35,644 nucleotides of DNA from positions 47,877 to 83,520 of the forward strand of contig NW_003546280.1 of the NCBI RefSeq assembly GCF_000090795.2, written 5' to 3'. This stretch comes from Amphimedon queenslandica (Eukaryota; Porifera; Demospongiae; Haplosclerida; Niphatidae). Positions 31,484-35,644 of the stretch are shown here, piece after piece. Position 1 is the stretch's first letter. Each line of letters opens with the position of its first letter. A model generated the notes under the pieces. The model ran no database searches, was not told the DNA's origin, and was given only the letters and a program-made list of their open reading frames with translations. A program made the translations under genes and the position numbers.

Positions 31484-32797
31484 ATGGCGTCCATTGAAGA
31501 GGTACATGTCTCTGATGATGCAGAATTCACTGATTGGAAAACGGCAAGGGATACCCTCAGAGACATCAGAGAGACAGAAAGAAGAGACAGCAGAGTTGTG
31601 GTGGCACTAGGAAAAATACTAATAGACAAATATTCAAATAAACTTGGAGATGAAGGTATTCTATTCATTATTATTGTGTCTATTATTAATTATTTATAGT
31701 CTGGACTGTACATGAACAGCTTGTTATGGCTGCATTAGACATAGGAGACACCAGGAGAGCTGAAGTACTTAAATATTACTGTAATATTAGCTGTTGTCAT
31801 TCATTGTATTTGGTGGGCATATGAAGTTTTTATTCAATTTTTAATCTTTCAGTCGTCATTTGGTTGTCTCAAGAAAAGGTTCTCAAACAGCAAACGTGTA
31901 AAGAAACTCGAAGGGCTAATAATGGAAGGGAAAGAAGAGTGAGTATTGAATATAATTTATTTCTATTTTTATTTTTTTCAATCTTAAGTTTTGATGAAGC
32001 ACTGGAGTATTATGAAGGAATACTTAAAGATGATCCAACCAATACTATTATATCAAAGAGGATAGTTGCTATTCACAAAGCTAGGGGAGATACAGCACTT
32101 GCCATCACGAAATTAACTGAAATATTGGAAATGTAATATTAATATTCAAATCATACAAAAAAGTATAATGTACTGTGTTGTTACTCTTATAGTACTATGG
32201 CAGACTATGAAAGCTGGTCAGAATTGGCAGGTCTATATATTTCACAGCACCAGTAAGGATTCATTTATTAATTTGAAGATAATCTCTCTTTCTCCCTCTC
32301 TCTCTCTCTTACAAAGGTATGATAAGGCTGCATTTTGTCTTGAAGAACTAATCCTCTCCAATCCTCACAATTATATATTCCATCAACGTTATGCTGAAGT
32401 GAATGCAGTACATATTTCCTATATAATACTATTACTCTTCTTTCTTCCTTTTCATTCTTGTATAGGTTTGCTATACTCAAAATACAACAGAAAGTCTTGA
32501 AATTGCTCGCAAACATTATGCGACCTCGCTGAAACTAAAACCATCTAATCTTCGGTCACTTTATGGCCTGTATCAGACTGGAGTGAGTCTTGGAAAACAC
32601 TTGAAAAAGAAAGAAGCAAAAGTTAGGAATGATGACATTGCACAGTGGTGCATGTCGCAGCTTTTGGAGACTTATCAGGTAAATGTGACAGTATCCTTTC
32701 CTCAGCAGATTATGTGAATGAGTTTCTTTTGTAGGAGAATTGTAACATGGAGCAATTGAAAGTTTTGGAGAACTTCCTCAAGCCTCCATCGAAATAG
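31484..32797 (+). CDS. EMC2: EMC2 (TTC35), ER membrane protein complex subunit 2, complete
   Basis: Exons are 31484-31655, 31700-31764, 31853-31938, 31989-32132, 32193-32252, 32317-32398, 32466-32678 and 32735-32797 (TAG). The joined frame is 294 residues; human EMC2 is 297. Diagnostic blocks are KYSNKLGDEVWTVHEQLVMA, LKKRFSNSKRVKKLEG, GILKDDPTN followed by KRIVAIHKARGD, ESWSELAGLYISQ, DKAAFCLEELILSNPHN, QRYAEVCYTQ, and LKLKPSNLRSLYGLY. It is a tetratricopeptide-repeat protein that forms the cytosolic scaffold of the EMC insertase for tail-anchored and multipass membrane proteins. The ATG at 31484 (AAAATGG) follows the CACGTG cluster by 9 bases, so its 5' UTR must be short or begin upstream of the boxes. 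All seven introns are 44-88 bases long. The donor after exon 6 (GTGAAT) is weak but keeps the phase. Confidence 0.95.
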
Positions 32798-32984
32798 GAA
32801 TTGAAACTGTGCGGATATTATAATTACTAGCAGTTTGAAATCATTAATAATCTTTCAGTAATAATTGACATAAGTTCAAAAAATATGCACACATTAATTC
32901 TGTATTTAAAGCAGTTGTCTGCCAACTTGATAAGCCTGGTTAGTCTGTGTTGCTGGATCTGAAGTAGTTGGAAGAATTACATCT

Positions 32985-32990
32985 ATTAAA
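32985..32990 (+). terminator. Possible EMC2 poly(A) signal ATTAAA
   Basis: ATTAAA lies 188 bp after the EMC2 stop and is the only near-consensus hexamer seen before the opposing gene begins at 33023. Confidence 0.4.
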
Positions 32991-33017
32991 AAAAACGCTC
33001 CAGTAACAAATGGAATG

Positions 33018-33023
33018 TTTATT
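33018..33023 (-). terminator. Poly(A) signal overlapping the stop codon of the EGF-like gene
   Basis: On the minus strand the end of the gene reads AGT TAA ATAAAC. AATAAA begins on the last base of the stop codon TAA, so the 3' UTR may be only a few tens of bases. Confidence 0.6.
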
Positions 33024-34964
33024 TAACTACCATAGTCATGAGAAGGCTGTTGCAATTGTAGCTTTTGCTTCTTATTGTTGGTCACAACAAGAACCACCAA
33101 TACAACAATCAGTGCAATACACACAGCAACTATCAATGATAGCACTGTAATAACTGCAATAATAGAAGCTGATAGACTTTGACTTCGAGTATCTACATGT
33201 ATATCATATTAATAAGAGCATTTATTTATTATTAGTATAGAATATACTAACTAGATCTATTAGCAGCACAGTAGCAAGTGTATTGGTCTGGTTGTGATCC
33301 TAGTGAGCAGTCAGCAGTACCACAAGGATTCGATGCTTCACAGATGTTAGTCAAAACACAACTAGTGCAGTTAGCTGATGGAGTGTATCCTCTGTCACAG
33401 GACAATGAACAACCTTGCTAAGCATAAACTTTCACTGATTTTAACATTCTTACTTACGACATAAACAATTATTGGCACTCATACTATAACCTGATGAACA
33501 GGTTTGACAGCATCCAGTAGCATCACATCTCTCACAACCTGCAGGCTGTGAGCATGGATATGCTGCAAGAAACAATTAACAATACATTAAGAAGAGTGTG
33601 AGTGAATCAATATTAATTAATACTTATTGCTCCACATTGACAGCCATTAACTAGTTCATATCCTGATCCACACTCAGCACAACAACTTGAATTCAGCAAC
33701 TGGCATTTTAAACAATTTGGCATTCTACAAGGACCTATAACAAAACATAATCAACTTAGATTTATACTACTTTTCTCAACCTTACCACAGGTACATCCAT
33801 CAGTCAAATAGGAACCAGATGAACTGGTTTTGCAACAAGATGAGTTTTGACAATTGTCACAGAGTGCAATGGCACATATTGGTGAGGGAGTAGATGATGG
33901 AACAGTGGAGGAGGGAGTAGGGAAAGGAGTGGGGGGTATCACTGTAATAAAGAAAAGGAAAATAATAATGGTGTTAAAATATAGTAAAAGGAGAAAGAGA
34001 GGGGGAGAAAGAGACAGCATGATGGGATAAAAAATATTTGAATGTGTATACGTGTTTTGTGTAAAGTCAATTTTTAATTTTACCTTAAAAGGCACAACTT
34101 ACCAAAAGTACAGTTGACTCCCTGGTATCCAGTGCCAGTACAATCACAAGTATAATTATCAGGAGGTGAATACTGTATACACTCTCCTCCATTCATACAT
34201 GGACTGTCCTTATCACAGATACTAGTGGAATCACAGTCAGTACAATTAGAATTAACAGTATAACCATCAGAACACGTTAAATTACAAGCTAATAATAAAT
34301 ATAAAATTCAAAAATAAATAATGACAAGAAACATACTGCAAGTGAAGTTATTACTCTCAGTAGCAACATAGTTAGGACCTGATGATGAACAGTCAGTGCT
34401 ACCATCACACTGACCATAAACAGTAAATGATAAACAACAATCAGTAGAACCTGAACCAGTACACGTCATCAGTCCAGTCTGATTACAAGCAACATCATAC
34501 TCTAAACAAAGTAACAACTATTTTAATTACAATTGGCTTACCTCTACATCTAGTATCACCACCAAAACTTTCCTGACACCGATAACAATCAGTTCTTGGA
34601 GGAACACCAACAACACTGGGAGGAGGAGGATCTAAACTACCAGTCCTTCCACTCCACGTGCCACTGTTACAAACCATGTCAAATACGCTAGTTTGTTCAG
34701 GTTCTCCTGGGTTAGGACTAGGAGTGATAGTAGCTATATGAGAGAAACTTCATCATAAGTATCAATCATGCTCCCTTGAGCTATACAGACATACTGAACT
34801 GATCCTTCAGTTACATTAGGAGAGTACGCCTGGTTACCATCAGATTCGACTAGTAAAGGAGCCAATGCAGCCTCTATCTCAGCTATTGTTGGTAGAGGAC
34901 AATCCTGAGCAACTGATAGTGACAGAACACATAAAACAAATACTAGGACTGCTTCTTTCATCAT
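33023..34964 (-). CDS. Cys-rich EGF-like single-pass membrane protein with short tail (kinase-less receptor-like)
   Basis: Signal peptide MMKEAVLVFVLCVLSLSVAQ starts at 34964. Exons in order: 34964-34542 (needs a 2-base shift near 34735-34739), 34501-34337, 34288-34103, 33941-33786, 33734 to about 33636, 33562-33458, 33413-33252 and 33192-33023 (TAA). With the shift removed, the total is about 487 residues. Order: a non-Cys N-terminal module (PNVTEGSVQYVCIAQG), DCYRCQESFGGDTRC, repeated Cys modules, a canonical EGF unit (PCMNGGEC...YTCDCTGTGYQGVNC), a Pro/Ser/Thr stalk (VIPPTPFPTPSSTVPSSTPS), three more CxxC-rich modules, a transmembrane helix (ASIIAVITVLSLIVAVCIAL...), then a 19-residue tail (TNNKKQKLQ...SHDYGS). 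Many N-x-S/T sites suit an extracellular domain. I do not recognise an orthologue. Introns are 40-161 bases. Its neighbour upstream is a tyrosine kinase; the modular ectodomain resembles sponge receptor tyrosine kinases, but no kinase domain follows here. The donor after the fifth exon is uncertain. Confidence 0.72.
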
Positions 34965-35215
34965 TGCTATCAAACTACTTTCCTGATGACTAAACGAATT
35001 TATGACATCATCAACTGCACTGAATAGCAACAATTTTGCAACTATGTTGTACACTCACACATTATGCCAGCTTAAATCATAATAAAAGCTTTTTGATAAT
35101 TTTACAAACACACTATAGACTATAGATCTAGCTAATGCATGAGTCTAAAAACTAAAATAAAACCAAAGAGGCAGCAAACAAGGCAGTGAGTGTCCCAAAG
35201 GCATAAGGAGTGTAT

Positions 35216-35607
35216 TCAATAATATATGTGATCATGATTCAGTTGGAAGGTTGAGTCATTGGAGACAATGAGATATGGAGCCAATGGCATAATGAGAGCA
35301 TTGACTGATCCAACCAAATCACTGAACAATGGCCTGTCATCAGGAGACTCAGCCCAACACTGCTGCATCAAGGAATAACTATATACAGCAAAGCATATAT
35401 CATCATACAGCTAATAATTATTATTATGCATACATGTCTTCTGAGCAGGCTTCATTATGAGGACAGCTTAGCCTTTGCCCACCATCCAATAGTTCCACTA
35501 ATCCTATTGGATCCATACCAGGGTATGGTATTTTCCCAGCACTAAAGACTTCCCAACATAAAACACCATAAGACCACTGTGTGTGTGAGAATTGAGCCAT
35601 ACTAGAT
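35216..35607 (-). CDS. Tyrosine kinase domain, C-terminal end of a receptor-like kinase (cut by window edge)
   Basis: Two exons, 35607-35434 and 35378-35216 (TGA), are separated by a 55-base intron; more exons must lie beyond the window. The frame reads QWSYGVLCWEVFSAGKIPYP, GMDPIGLVELLDGGQRLSCP, EDIYSLMQQCWAESPDDRPL, FSDLV, then a short tail ending FQLNHDHIYY. WSYGVLxWE, GxRL and CWxxxPxxRPxF are hallmarks of the tyrosine-kinase C-lobe (subdomains IX-XI). The usual SDVWS is replaced by SHTQWS, so the conserved Asp of subdomain IX is missing and the spacing is two residues short. The catalytic loop and DFG would be upstream, so I cannot say whether it is active. The tail carries a terminal Tyr pair. 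It ends 252 bp before the start codon of the EGF-like gene on the same strand. Confidence 0.82.
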
Positions 35608-35644
35608 CTAACAATATCATTTAAAACTGACCACGTCTGATTTT

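Noticed and set aside
34965..35054. Upstream extension of the EGF-like protein to an earlier Met
   Set aside because: It would bury the signal peptide some 30 residues inside; the Met-Met at 34964 gives a normal secretion start.

Overview
The window is AT-rich, intron-bearing animal DNA, most likely from a sponge (a demosponge such as Amphimedon is my best guess). Seen directly: five spliced or intronless protein genes, GT-AG introns often only 40-90 bases long, and tightly packed convergent and divergent neighbours. The gene set (an MYPT-type PP1 subunit, RIOK3, EMC2, an EGF-like membrane receptor and a tyrosine-kinase tail) is metazoan. The species assignment is inference.

Layout. 1-5564 shows no exon I can recognise. 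5565-25186 (+) carries the last seven exons of a GALNS/ARSA-type sulfatase stretched over introns of up to 9.6 kb; its N-terminal half lies outside the window or was not found. Its first intron here holds a complete intronless gene on the opposite strand (13423-14415), an ankyrin protein of the myosin-phosphatase-targeting (MYPT) family with a PP1-docking motif, plus a 29-bp minisatellite, a long CA run, a 10-N assembly gap and a MITE. 25187-27250 is a convergent intergenic spacer. 27251-31155 (-) is a nine-coding-exon RIOK3 kinase. It diverges across a 328-bp promoter with three CACGTG boxes from EMC2 (31484-32797, +, eight coding exons). EMC2 converges, with only 225 bp between stops, on a Cys-rich EGF-like single-pass membrane protein (33023-34964, -). 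Upstream of that on the same strand is the C-terminal part of a tyrosine kinase domain (35216-35607, -), cut by the window edge.

The most striking non-gene structure is a dispersed family of about 186-bp units, found in at least five clusters (about 5.7, 17.2-17.8, 23.3-23.6, 28.3-28.6 and 30.4-30.9 kb). The units are joined by a 20-bp perfect palindrome, CCCTGTACTATAGTACAGGG. They look like a TA-targeting MITE that has piled up tip to tip, and every clear cluster lies in an intron.

The genes do not form one pathway. RIOK3 and EMC2 are housekeeping genes (ribosome maturation or signalling, and ER membrane insertion) that share a promoter. The sulfatase is a lysosomal-type hydrolase. The two genes at the right edge belong to the receptor/tyrosine-kinase class of surface proteins. 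All exon boundaries were deduced by hand from reading-phase continuity and family similarity, with no transcript data.
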